Shown: one piece after another, positions 24,543-32,093 of the stretch
Layout of the letters: every line of letters starts with the position of its first letter
Position numbering within the stretch: the first letter of the stretch is position 1
Origin: JBQTIU01 sp052387815
GTDB lineage: Bacteria; Pseudomonadota; Alphaproteobacteria; CACIAM-22H2
Reading direction: 5' to 3'
Assembly (NCBI GenBank): GCA_052387815.1
Contig: JBQTIU010000054.1
Coordinates: forward strand, 1-45,512
DNA length: 45,512 bases
Position numbers and translations under genes: made by a program
The notes under the pieces: model-generated
What the model was told of the DNA's origin: nothing
What the model saw: only the letters and a program-made list of their open reading frames with translations
Databases searched by the model: none

Positions 24543-24769
24543 GACCTTTCGCCTCGACGCTCGGCGACCTCCTTGTGCACGTCCTCCCAGGTGGCGAATA
24601 AGGGCGTACCCGAGGCGACGATACGCGCCCGAATGGCTCGAAGCCGGGCCCCGAGCGGTGTCCGCGACGGTCCGGGCGACGGCTCGCGGCCGAGCTCATG
24701 GGCGCCGGCGCCGGCCGGCGCGGTCTTGCGCGGCGTCTTGGCGGAAGCGTTCCTTTTCCTACTCTTCAT
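24539..24769 (-). CDS. Putative antitoxin partner of the PIN toxin
   Basis: A 76-aa basic protein. An N-terminal Lys/Arg/Ala tail (MKSRKRNASAKTPRK) is followed by a more ordered C-terminus, LGARLRAIRARIVASGTPLFATWEDVHKEVAERRG. No known DNA-binding domain is recognised. Size, position immediately before the PIN gene and a four-base overlap support an antitoxin. The C-terminal half probably binds the toxin (inference). Confidence 0.65.
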   Translation of the reverse strand: MKSRKRNASAKTPRKTAPAGAGAHELGREPSPGPSRTPLGARLRAIRARIVASGTPLFATWEDVHKEVAERRGERS

Positions 24770-24889
24770 CTATCGCTCCCATGGCTTATGACGCCCAGAC
24801 GTTTCGAATCTCGGGGCGACTTGCATTCTATCCGACTTGGCCCGGCATGGTGGGCGCTCGGTGTTCGCGCGCCATAGCCCGGACGGGCG

Positions 24890-24990
24890 GCTTATAAACC
24901 GGCGAGGCAGCGCCTCGCCCCTACAGAGGGTCGACGCTGTGTCACGGTAGGGGCGGGTCTGTGACCCGCCCGTTCCAATACGCCCGGCCG
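24890..24990. repeat. Palindromic repeats downstream of the acyl-CoA synthetase
   Basis: Two modules occur together: GGCGAGGCAGCGCCTCGCCCCTAC near 24901-24924 and GTAGGGGCGGGTCTGTGACCCGCCC near 24947-24971. Both match the family at 5160 and 45271. They fill the gap between the antitoxin promoter region and the synthetase stop. Confidence 0.8.
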
Positions 24991-24995
24991 GCTCC

Positions 24996-26678
24996 CTACA
25001 GCGCCTTGGCCCGCTCGCGCAGGACGAATTTCTGGATCTTGCCGGTCGAGGTCTTGGGCAAGGGCCCGAAGACCACGGTCTTGGGCGCCTTGAAACGGGC
25101 GAGGCGTTGGCGGGCAAAGGCGATGATCTCCTCCTCCGCCGCGCTCGCGCCGTCCTTCAAGGTCACGAAGGCGCACGGGGTCTCGCCCCATTGCGGGTCG
25201 GGGCGTGCCACCACCGCCGCCTCGAGCACCGCCGGGTGGTGGTAGAGCACGCTTTCGACCTCGATCGTCGAGATGTTCTCGCCGCCCGAGATGATGATGT
25301 CCTTGGACCGGTCCTTGAGCTCGATGTAACCGTCTTGGTGCATGACGCCGAGGTCGCCGGTGTGGAACCAGCCGCCCTTGAAGGCGGCGCGGGTCGCCTT
25401 CGGGTTCTTGAGGTAGCCCTTCATGACGATGTTGCCGCGCATGAACACCTCGCCGATGGTCTTGCCGTCCGAGGGCACGGTGGAAAGCGTCTTGGGATCG
25501 GCGACCATGAGGCCGTCCAACACGGGATAGCGCACGCCCTGGCGCGCCTTCAGCCGCGCCTGCTCGTCGGCGGAGAGCGCATTCCAGTCCTCGTGCCAGG
25601 TGCAGACGACCGACGGCCCGTAGACCTCGGTGAGGCCGTAGACATGGGTGATGTGGAAGCCCATGCGTTCCATCTTCTCGATCACCGCGGCGGGCGGCGC
25701 CGACGCGGCGGTCATCACCTCGACCCGGGCGCCCATGCCCGCGCGCTCGCCTGCGGGGGCGTTGATGAGCAGGTTGAGGACGACGGGCGCGCCGCAGAAA
25801 TGGGTGACGCCGTGGTCGCGGATGGCGCCGAAGATCGCCCGCGCCTCGACCCGGCGCAGGCAGACATTGGTGCCCGCCATGGCGGCGATGGTCCACGGGA
25901 AGCACCAGCCGTTGCAATGGAACATCGGCAGCGTCCACAGATAGACCGGATGGGCGGGCATCGACCACACCAGCACGTTGGCGAGCGCGTTCAGCGCCGC
26001 GCCGCGGTGGTGGTAGATTACGCCCTTGGGGTTGCCGGTGGTCCCCGAGGTGTAGTTGAGCGCGATCGCGTCCCATTCCTCGCCCGGCGGCGACCACGCG
26101 AAGTCGGGGTCGCCCGAGCCAAGGAGAGCCTCGTAATCCCGGTCCCCGAGCCGCTCGCCGCCGGGGCCCGCCGGATCGACGATGTCGATCACCTTGGGCT
26201 TGCGTTTCAAGCCGGAAAGCGCCGCTTTGACGACCGGGGCAAATTCGCTGTCGGTGAGCAGCACCTTGGCCTCGCTGTGGGCGAGCATGAAGGCGATCGC
26301 CGCGGCGTCGAGCCGGATGTTGAGAGCGTTCAACACTGCGCCCGCCATCGGCACCCCGAAATGCGCCTCGTAGGCGGCGGGCACGTTGGGGGCCATGACG
26401 GCCACGGTGTTGCCGCGCCCCACTCCATTTTGCGCCAGCGCCGAGGCGAGGCGCCGGCAGCGCGCATGGGTCTGGGCCCAGCTCTGGCGGTGCGCGCCGT
26501 GGACGATCGCGGTGCGCCGAGGAAAGACGGCGGCCGCGCGCGCCAGGAAGGCGAGCGGGGTGAGCGGCGCGAAATTGGCCGCCTTGCGGTCGAGATCGAC
26601 CGAGTAAGGATCGCGCCACCGGCGCTTGGCCCGCTTGGGTGCGGCGGCTTTGGCGTTCGACCCGGCTTTGCGCGCCAT
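24996..26678 (-). CDS. Acyl-CoA synthetase (AMP-binding)
   Basis: Adenylate-forming ligase of 560 aa that activates a medium- or branched-chain acid to its CoA ester. Motifs: YTSGTTGNPKGVIYHHRG near 210, VYGLTEVYGPS near 350, GWFHTGDLGVMHQDGY near 445, DRSKDIIISGGENIS near 463, and PKTSTGKIQKF near 545 with the catalytic lysine. The N-terminus is basic (MARKAGSNAKAAAPKRAKRR). Its last 43 codons are duplicated at 23843-23974. It is divergent from prpE with a 113-bp gap. The substrate is not determined. Confidence 0.95.
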   Translation of the reverse strand: MARKAGSNAKAAAPKRAKRRWRDPYSVDLDRKAANFAPLTPLAFLARAAAVFPRRTAIVHGAHRQSWAQTHARCRRLASALAQNGVGRGNTVAVMAPNVPAAYEAHFGVPMAGAVLNALNIRLDAAAIAFMLAHSEAKVLLTDSEFAPVVKAALSGLKRKPKVIDIVDPAGPGGERLGDRDYEALLGSGDPDFAWSPPGEEWDAIALNYTSGTTGNPKGVIYHHRGAALNALANVLVWSMPAHPVYLWTLPMFHCNGWCFPWTIAAMAGTNVCLRRVEARAIFGAIRDHGVTHFCGAPVVLNLLINAPAGERAGMGARVEVMTAASAPPAAVIEKMERMGFHITHVYGLTEVYGPSVVCTWHEDWNALSADEQARLKARQGVRYPVLDGLMVADPKTLSTVPSDGKTIGEVFMRGNIVMKGYLKNPKATRAAFKGGWFHTGDLGVMHQDGYIELKDRSKDIIISGGENISTIEVESVLYHHPAVLEAAVVARPDPQWGETPCAFVTLKDGASAAEEEIIAFARQRLARFKAPKTVVFGPLPKTSTGKIQKFVLRERAKAL

Positions 26679-26791
26679 GGCTCCCCGTCCGTCGTCGCGA
26701 TGGATCGGCCGCTAATCTGCCATGATCCGGCTTGGCAGGACAGGGGTTTGCCGGCAGACTGCGGCGCCGTCGCGAAACCATGGGGGGCGAC

Positions 26792-28711
26792 ATGACCAGC
26801 CGATATGACGAAGTTCACGCCCGTTCGCTGGCCGACCCCGAGGGGTTCTGGGGCGAGGTCGCCGAGGGCATCGACTGGATCCGCAAATGGGACCGGGTCC
26901 TCGAGTCCTCGCGCGCGCCCTTCTATCGCTGGTTTCCCGGCGGCGAGCTCAATAGCTGCTACAACGCGCTCGATCGTCACGTCGAACGCGGTCGCGCCGG
27001 CCAGGCGGCGCTGATCTACGATTCGCCGGTCACCGGGACCATCAAGAGCTTCACCTACCGCGAGCTCAAGGATCTCGTGGCGCGCTTTGCGGGCGTGCTC
27101 TCCGGCCTCGGCGTCGGCAAGGGCGACCGCGTCATCGTCTACATGCCGATGGTGCCCGAGGCGGCGGTGGCCATGCTCGCCTGCGCGCGCATCGGCGCCA
27201 TTCATTCGGTGGTCTTCGGCGGCTTCGCGGCGAACGAGCTCGCCGTGCGCATCGACGACTGCACGCCCAAGGTCGTCGTCTCCGCCTCGTGCGGCATCGA
27301 GGTCGCCAAGATCGTGCCCTACAAGCCGCTGCTCGACGGCGCGCTTGCACTCGCCCGCCATCGGCCCGACAAGTGCGTCATCGTGCAGCGGGCGATGGCG
27401 CCGTGCGAGCTCTTCAAGGGGCGCGACATCGACTGGGACGAGGCGATGGCGGCGGCGAAGCCGGCGGACTGCGTGCCGGTGGCGGCCACCGATCCGCTCT
27501 ACATCCTCTACACCTCGGGGACCACCGGCCAGCCCAAGGGCGTGGTGCGCGACAACGGCGGCCACGCGGTCGCCCTCAACTGGAGCATGAAGGGTATCTA
27601 CAACGTCGATCAGGGCGACGTCTTTTGGGCGGCCTCGGATGTCGGCTGGGTGGTCGGCCATTCCTACATCGTCTACGCGCCGTTGCTGCGCGGCTGCACC
27701 GGCATCCTCTTCGAAGGCAAGCCGGTCGGCACGCCCGATGCCGGCGCCTTCTGGCGGGTGATCGCCGAGCACCGGGTCAAGGCGTTGTTCACCGCGCCCA
27801 CCGCGTTTCGCGCCATCAAGCGCGAGGACCCCAAGGGCGAGTTGATCAAGAACTACGACCTGTCGCGCTTCGAGACGCTGTTCCTGGCCGGCGAGCGCCT
27901 CGACCCCGACACCCTCAAATGGGCCGAAACGCGGCTCAAGGTGCCGGTCATCGACCACTGGTGGCAGACCGAGACCGGGTGGGCGATCGCGGCTAACTGC
28001 ATGGGGCTCGCTCGCTTGCCGGTCAAGCCCGGCTCGCCGACCAAGGCGGTGCCGGGCTGGCGCATCGAGGCGCTGGACGGGAAGGGCCGGCCGCTGCCGG
28101 CGGGCGAGATCGGCGCCTTGTGCGGGAAATTGCCGCTGCCGCCGGGTAACTCGCCCACCCTGTGGCACGCCGACGAGCGCTATCGCCAGGCGTATCTCGA
28201 CGAATATCCCGGCTACTACAAGACCGGCGACGCCGGGTTCGTCGACGAGGACGGCTACATTTTCGTGATGACGCGGGTCGACGACGTGATCAACGTCGCC
28301 GGCCACCGGCTGTCGACGGGGGCGATGGAAGAAGTTCTATCCTCCCACCAGGACGTGGCCGAATGCGCGGTGGTCGGAGTGGCCGACGAGCTCAAGGGCC
28401 AGGTGCCGCTTGGCTTCCTCGTGCTCAAGGCGGGCGTCAATCGGCCCCATGCCGAAATCGCGCGCGAGGTCGTGCAGATGGTCCGCGAGCGCATCGGCCC
28501 GGTCGCCTTCTTCAAGCTCGCCGTGGTGGTCAAGCGCCTGCCCAAGACCCGGTCGGGTAAGATCCTGCGCTCGACGATGCAGAAGATCGCCGACGGGCAG
28601 AGCTTCAAGACGCCGGCCACCATCGACGACTCCGCCATCCTTGGCGAAATCGCCGCGGACCTCCGGGCCCTCGGCTACGCCAAGGACGGCCTGAAGGTGA
28701 CCGCCGCCTGA
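26792..28711 (+). CDS. prpE: Propionyl-CoA synthetase
   Basis: Acetyl-CoA-synthetase-like ligase of 639 aa making propionyl-CoA from propionate. The N-terminal ACAS domain has FYRWFPGGELNSCYNALDRHVE. The nucleotide loop ILYTSGTTGQPKGVVRDNGGHAVAL near 236-260 contains VRDNGGH, characteristic of PrpE. WWQTETGW is near 390, and PKTRSGKILRSTM near 583-595 has the catalytic and acetylation-target lysine. ATG 26792 is preceded by GGGGGGCG; an ATG four codons upstream is possible. No methylcitrate or methylmalonyl genes are nearby. Confidence 0.95.
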   Translation: MTSRYDEVHARSLADPEGFWGEVAEGIDWIRKWDRVLESSRAPFYRWFPGGELNSCYNALDRHVERGRAGQAALIYDSPVTGTIKSFTYRELKDLVARFAGVLSGLGVGKGDRVIVYMPMVPEAAVAMLACARIGAIHSVVFGGFAANELAVRIDDCTPKVVVSASCGIEVAKIVPYKPLLDGALALARHRPDKCVIVQRAMAPCELFKGRDIDWDEAMAAAKPADCVPVAATDPLYILYTSGTTGQPKGVVRDNGGHAVALNWSMKGIYNVDQGDVFWAASDVGWVVGHSYIVYAPLLRGCTGILFEGKPVGTPDAGAFWRVIAEHRVKALFTAPTAFRAIKREDPKGELIKNYDLSRFETLFLAGERLDPDTLKWAETRLKVPVIDHWWQTETGWAIAANCMGLARLPVKPGSPTKAVPGWRIEALDGKGRPLPAGEIGALCGKLPLPPGNSPTLWHADERYRQAYLDEYPGYYKTGDAGFVDEDGYIFVMTRVDDVINVAGHRLSTGAMEEVLSSHQDVAECAVVGVADELKGQVPLGFLVLKAGVNRPHAEIAREVVQMVRERIGPVAFFKLAVVVKRLPKTRSGKILRSTMQKIADGQSFKTPATIDDSAILGEIAADLRALGYAKDGLKVTAA

Positions 28712-28766
28712 AGAAACTCGCGTCCTTGAACCAGCCGCAGCGCGCGCCGGGGCAGCGCCGAAACTC

Positions 28767-28816
28767 ATCTCTCCCGCTGGCGGGAGAGATCGCGAGCCAA
28801 GCGAGCGGGGCAGGGC
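28767..28816. repeat. CTCTCCC/GGGAGAG palindromic element, copy 2
   Basis: ATCTCTCCCGC (28767-28777) and GCGGGAGAGAT (28780-28790) form an 11-bp perfect stem with a 2-base centre, followed by CGCGAGCCAAGCGAGCGGGGCAGGG. The layout matches the element at 16141. It lies between the convergent prpE and trcR stops and could act as a transcription barrier. Confidence 0.7.
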
Positions 28817-28850
28817 GGATCGTCGTTTGGCGGACCCGTGATTCGGAGCC

Positions 28851-29567
28851 CTAGCCCGCCGGCTGGGGTTCGCCCGGCGGCTTTTCGGGGCCTTCGCGCG
28901 GCGCCGGTTCTTGGGCCGGCTGCTTGGCCGGCTCGGCTGGCGCGACTTCGTCCTGGCGCGCATCCGCGGCCTTGGCGGCCGCGGCCGCGGCGAGCGCGCC
29001 GGCCGCGCGGCGCGCCTGGCGCTCGGACTCGCTGTGCGCGCGCTGGGCCACCCGGTGCGCTTGGTCGAGCGCTTGGTCGAGCTGCTCCTGGGTGCACAGG
29101 CCGAGGGCGACCGGCCCCTGCGGCTTGATATTGGCGATGTCCCAGTGCGTGCGGTTGCGCACCTTCTCGATCGTCGCCTTGGTCGTGCCCACGAGCCGGC
29201 TGATCTGGGGGTCGCTGAGTTCGGGATGGTGACGGATCAGCCACGAGATCGCGTCGGGCCGGTCCTGGCGCTTGGAGACCGGCGTGTAGCGGGCGCCGCG
29301 AGTGCGGGCCTCGGGCTGCGGCAAGGTCGATTCGAGGAGCTTCAAACGCGAGGCGGGGTCGGCCTCGCAGCGCGCGATATCCTCGGCCGAGAGTTGGTTG
29401 TTGGCCACCGGGTCGAGACCGACGATGCCGATCGCGACCTCGCCGTCGGCGATGCCCTGCACCTCGAGCGGGTGCATGCCGCAAAATTCGGCGATCTGTT
29501 CGAACGTCAATCCGGTGCTCTCCACCAGCCACACGGCGGTGGCTTTCGGCATCAGAGGCAGGGCCAT
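28851..29567 (-). CDS. trcR: Cell-cycle transcriptional regulator TrcR (DUF1013)
   Basis: A 238-aa regulator found across Alphaproteobacteria and linked to cell-cycle transcription. The N-terminus PLMPKATAVWLVESTGLTFEQIAEFCGMHPLEVQGIADGE is partly a helix-turn-helix. The second block PDAISWLIRHHPELSDPQISRLVGTTKATIEKVRNRTHWD is another DNA-binding-like unit. The C-terminal 70 residues are Ala/Pro/Glu-rich and low complexity. Two ATGs lie in tandem; I use 29567, four bases from GGAGG, rather than 29570. A 12-bp tandem repeat lies about 73-96 bp upstream. Confidence 0.93.
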   Translation of the reverse strand: MALPLMPKATAVWLVESTGLTFEQIAEFCGMHPLEVQGIADGEVAIGIVGLDPVANNQLSAEDIARCEADPASRLKLLESTLPQPEARTRGARYTPVSKRQDRPDAISWLIRHHPELSDPQISRLVGTTKATIEKVRNRTHWDIANIKPQGPVALGLCTQEQLDQALDQAHRVAQRAHSESERQARRAAGALAAAAAAKAADARQDEVAPAEPAKQPAQEPAPREGPEKPPGEPQPAG

Positions 29568-29639
29568 CATTCCTCCAGGCGAAGCCGCGAGCGGCACCCG
29601 GCCGCCGGGCGCAAGGACGGCGCAATTGTCGCGTTTGAT

Positions 29640-29663
29640 ACGGCGTATATAACGGCGTATATA
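29640..29663 (-). promoter_or_regulatory. Tandem 12-bp repeat upstream of trcR
   Basis: On the minus strand TATATACGCCGT is repeated twice head to tail, followed by ATC. It is the only AT-rich stretch between the oxidoreductase stop (29693) and trcR and contains -10-like TATATA elements. It could be a double operator or overlapping promoters. Confidence 0.5.
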
Positions 29664-29692
29664 TAGGTCGGGCGGGCGCCGGTCAAAGGCAC

Positions 29693-30700
29693 TTACCCGC
29701 CGAGCGTCAGCACGATCTTGCCGATATGGGTGTCCGCTTCCATCAGGCGGTGGGCCGCCGCCGCCTCGGCGAGCGGAAACGTCGCATGGATGACGGGCTT
29801 GATTTGGCCGCGCTCGACGAGCGGCCACACCTTGGCCCGCAGCGCGGCGGCGATCGCGCCCTTCTCGGCCACCGAGCGGGGGCGCAATGTCGAGCCGGTG
29901 ACGGTGAGCCGCTTGCGCATGATCGGCTCGAGATTGATCTCGGTCTTCGGCGACTTCAAGAAGGCGATCTGCACCAGCCGGCCCTCGGTGCGCAGCACCG
30001 CGATATTGCGCGCGAAATAGTCGCCGCCCACCATGTCGAGAATGAGGTCGACGCCCTCGCCCCCGGTTTGCTCTTTCACGACGGCGACGAAATCCTCGCT
30101 GCGGTAGTTGATCGCCCGCGTAGCGCCCAGCCGTTCGCACGCCGCGCATTTCTCGGCCGTGCCGGCGGTGGCGAAGACGCGCGCCCCGAAGGCGCGGGCG
30201 AGTTGGATCGCGGTGGTGCCGATGCCGCTCGCCCCGCCATGGACGAGAAACGCCTCGCCCGACCGCAAGCGCCCGCGCTCGAAGACATTGGTCCACACCG
30301 TGAAGAACGTCTCCGGCAGTCCAGCCGCCTCGATCATCGACAGGGCCTTCGGCACCGGCAGGCATTGCGCCGCCGGGGCGAGCGCGTACTCGGCATAGCC
30401 GCCGCCGGCGAGGAGCGCGCACACCGCCTCGCCGGCCGTGGGCCAGGCGAGGCCGGTATCGGCCGCCACCACCCGGCCGGCGATCTCCAAGCCCGGGGTG
30501 TCCGGCGCGCCCGGCGGCGGCGGGTACTTGCCGTAGCGTTGCAGCACGTCGGGCCGGTTGACCCCGGCGGCCTCGACCCGCACCAGGACCTCGCCCGGGC
30601 CGGGCCGGGGCATCGGCCGCGTCGTGGGGACCAGCACCTCCGGCCCGCCCGGGGTGGCGATCTCGATGACGGTCATGGTCGACGGCAGGGAGTCGGGCAT
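29693..30700 (-). CDS. NAD(P)H quinone oxidoreductase, PIG3 family
   Basis: Zinc-independent medium-chain dehydrogenase/reductase of 335 aa that reduces quinones with NADPH. The N-terminal catalytic domain contains GVNRPDVLQRYGKYPPPPGAP, lacking the zinc cysteines. The Rossmann motif VHGGASGIGTTAIQLA is near 150-165. EKCAACERLGATRAINYRSEDF is typical of PIG3/TP53I3-like proteins. GAGG lies just before ATG 30700. trcR follows 122 bp downstream on the same strand but with its own upstream repeats. The physiological quinone is not known. Confidence 0.93.
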   Translation of the reverse strand: MPDSLPSTMTVIEIATPGGPEVLVPTTRPMPRPGPGEVLVRVEAAGVNRPDVLQRYGKYPPPPGAPDTPGLEIAGRVVAADTGLAWPTAGEAVCALLAGGGYAEYALAPAAQCLPVPKALSMIEAAGLPETFFTVWTNVFERGRLRSGEAFLVHGGASGIGTTAIQLARAFGARVFATAGTAEKCAACERLGATRAINYRSEDFVAVVKEQTGGEGVDLILDMVGGDYFARNIAVLRTEGRLVQIAFLKSPKTEINLEPIMRKRLTVTGSTLRPRSVAEKGAIAAALRAKVWPLVERGQIKPVIHATFPLAEAAAAHRLMEADTHIGKIVLTLGG

Positions 30701-30792
30701 CTTGGCCTCATAACGCCGGGGTGCGATTGGAGTTGCAGGTCTAGACGTCTGCCTGCAAACTTACCACCGTCGTTCGCGAACGAGGAGGAGTC

Positions 30793-30975
30793 ATGGACCT
30801 CGATGAACTCGACCCCCGCAAGCCGCCGCACAAGCCCCAGGACCTGACCCCGCTGTCGATCTCCGAGCTCAACGAGTATATCGCCAAGCTCGAGGCCGAG
30901 ATCGGGCGCGCGCGGGCGGCGATCGCGGCCAAGCAGACGCACCGCTCGGGCGCCGACAGCCTGTTCAAGAGATAG
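30793..30975 (+). CDS. DUF1192 family small protein
   Basis: A 60-aa protein restricted to Alphaproteobacteria. It has an acidic N-terminus (MDLDELDPRKPPHKPQDL), then the conserved LTPLSISELNEYIAKLEAEI helix. Function is unknown. A strong GAGGAGG ribosome-binding site precedes ATG. It is divergent from the PIG3 gene with a 92-bp intergenic region and convergent with the small membrane protein, 6 bp from its stop. Confidence 0.9.
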   Translation: MDLDELDPRKPPHKPQDLTPLSISELNEYIAKLEAEIGRARAAIAAKQTHRSGADSLFKR

Positions 30976-30981
30976 GCGGGT

Positions 30982-31203
30982 TCAAGAGCTAGGCGGGGCC
31001 GGCCGCCGGCGGCGGGCCATGAACAGGAGCCAACCGAACGGCCCCAGCACCAGGACCAGCACCAGCCAACCCGTGCGCGGCCCCAGGGGGCAGCGGGCGC
31101 CTGGCGGCGGCCGGAACGGCCCGGCCGAGGGCGACAGCAGCACGTGCAGCAGCGGGGCCGCATACAAGACGGCGACCAGGAGAAGGGCGGTGGTCCGGCT
31201 CAT
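30982..31203 (-). CDS. Small two-helix membrane protein (PLDc_N-like)
   Basis: A 73-aa protein with two hydrophobic helices: TTALLLVAVLYAAPLLHVLL near 4-23, and GWLVLVLVLGPFGWLLFMARRRRP near 44-67. The second helix plus Arg cluster resembles the phospholipase D N-terminal domain found in stand-alone small proteins. ATG 31203 is chosen over the longer upstream frame because the hydrophobic segment starts at once. Function unknown; inner membrane location inferred. Confidence 0.65.
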   Translation of the reverse strand: MSRTTALLLVAVLYAAPLLHVLLSPSAGPFRPPPGARCPLGPRTGWLVLVLVLGPFGWLLFMARRRRPAPPSS

Positions 31204-31298
31204 CCCGGCATTGTGCCCCGGAGCGGGCCGCACGTCCAAGCTCGTCCTGGCGGCCGTTTGGGTGTAAAAAGCGCCAGGCAACCAGGGGAGGACACGTC

Positions 31299-32081
31299 AT
31301 GCTGAAGGGCAAGACCGCCATCGTCACCGGCTCGACGAGCGGCATCGGCCTCGGGATCGCCCGGGCGCTGGCCAAGGCCGGAGCCGACATCATGCTCAAC
31401 GGCTTGGGGGATGCGGGCTCGGTCGCATCCTTGCGCAGCGGCATCGCCGACGAGTTCAAGGTCGGGGTCGACTACGACAATGCCGACATGAACCAGCCGG
31501 CCGAGATCGCGCGCCTCGTCGATGCGGCGACCCGCCGCTTCGGCCGGGTCGACATCCTGGTCAACAATGCCGGCATCCAACATACCGCCCCGGTCGAGTC
31601 CTTTCCGCGCGAGAAGTGGGACGCGATCATCGCCATCAACTTGTCGGCCGCCTTCCATGCCATCCGTGCGGCCCTGCCGCAGATGAGGGCGCGCAACTGG
31701 GGCCGCATCGTCAACATCGCCTCCACCCACGGCCTCGTCGCCTCGGTCCACAAGGCCGCCTATGTGGCGGCCAAGCACGGCCTTCTCGGTCTCACCAAGG
31801 TCGTGGCCCTGGAGACCGCGCAGAGCGGCATTACCTGCAATGCCGTCTGTCCGGGCTGGGTGCTCACCCCCTTGGTCCAGAAGCAGATCGACGATCTGGC
31901 GAAGCGCGACAACATTTCGGTCGCCGAGGCCAAGCACCGATTGCTGGCCGAAAAGCAGCCATCGCTGGAATTCGTGACCCCGGACCAACTGGGCGACCTC
32001 GTGGTCTTCTTGTGTTCGGAGGGCGCCGCCCAGCTGCGCGGCGCCTCGCTCGCCGTCGACGGTGGCTGGACCGCGCAGTAG
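31299..32081 (+). CDS. bdhA: D-3-hydroxybutyrate dehydrogenase
   Basis: Short-chain dehydrogenase (260 aa) interconverting 3-hydroxybutyrate and acetoacetate with NAD. The cofactor motif TGSTSGIGLGIA is at 10-21, NNAGIQ near 89, catalytic Ser in NIASTHG near 140, and YVAAK near 154. Typical of BdhA are IQHTAPVESFP near 93 and the C-terminal insertion QKQIDDLAKRDNISVAEAK. The end GASLAVDGGWTAQ is standard. The patatin gene starts 12 bp downstream, so the two are cotranscribed; this suggests turnover of polyhydroxybutyrate. Confidence 0.96.
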   Translation: MLKGKTAIVTGSTSGIGLGIARALAKAGADIMLNGLGDAGSVASLRSGIADEFKVGVDYDNADMNQPAEIARLVDAATRRFGRVDILVNNAGIQHTAPVESFPREKWDAIIAINLSAAFHAIRAALPQMRARNWGRIVNIASTHGLVASVHKAAYVAAKHGLLGLTKVVALETAQSGITCNAVCPGWVLTPLVQKQIDDLAKRDNISVAEAKHRLLAEKQPSLEFVTPDQLGDLVVFLCSEGAAQLRGASLAVDGGWTAQ

Positions 32082-32093
32082 CGGCGCTCGGCC

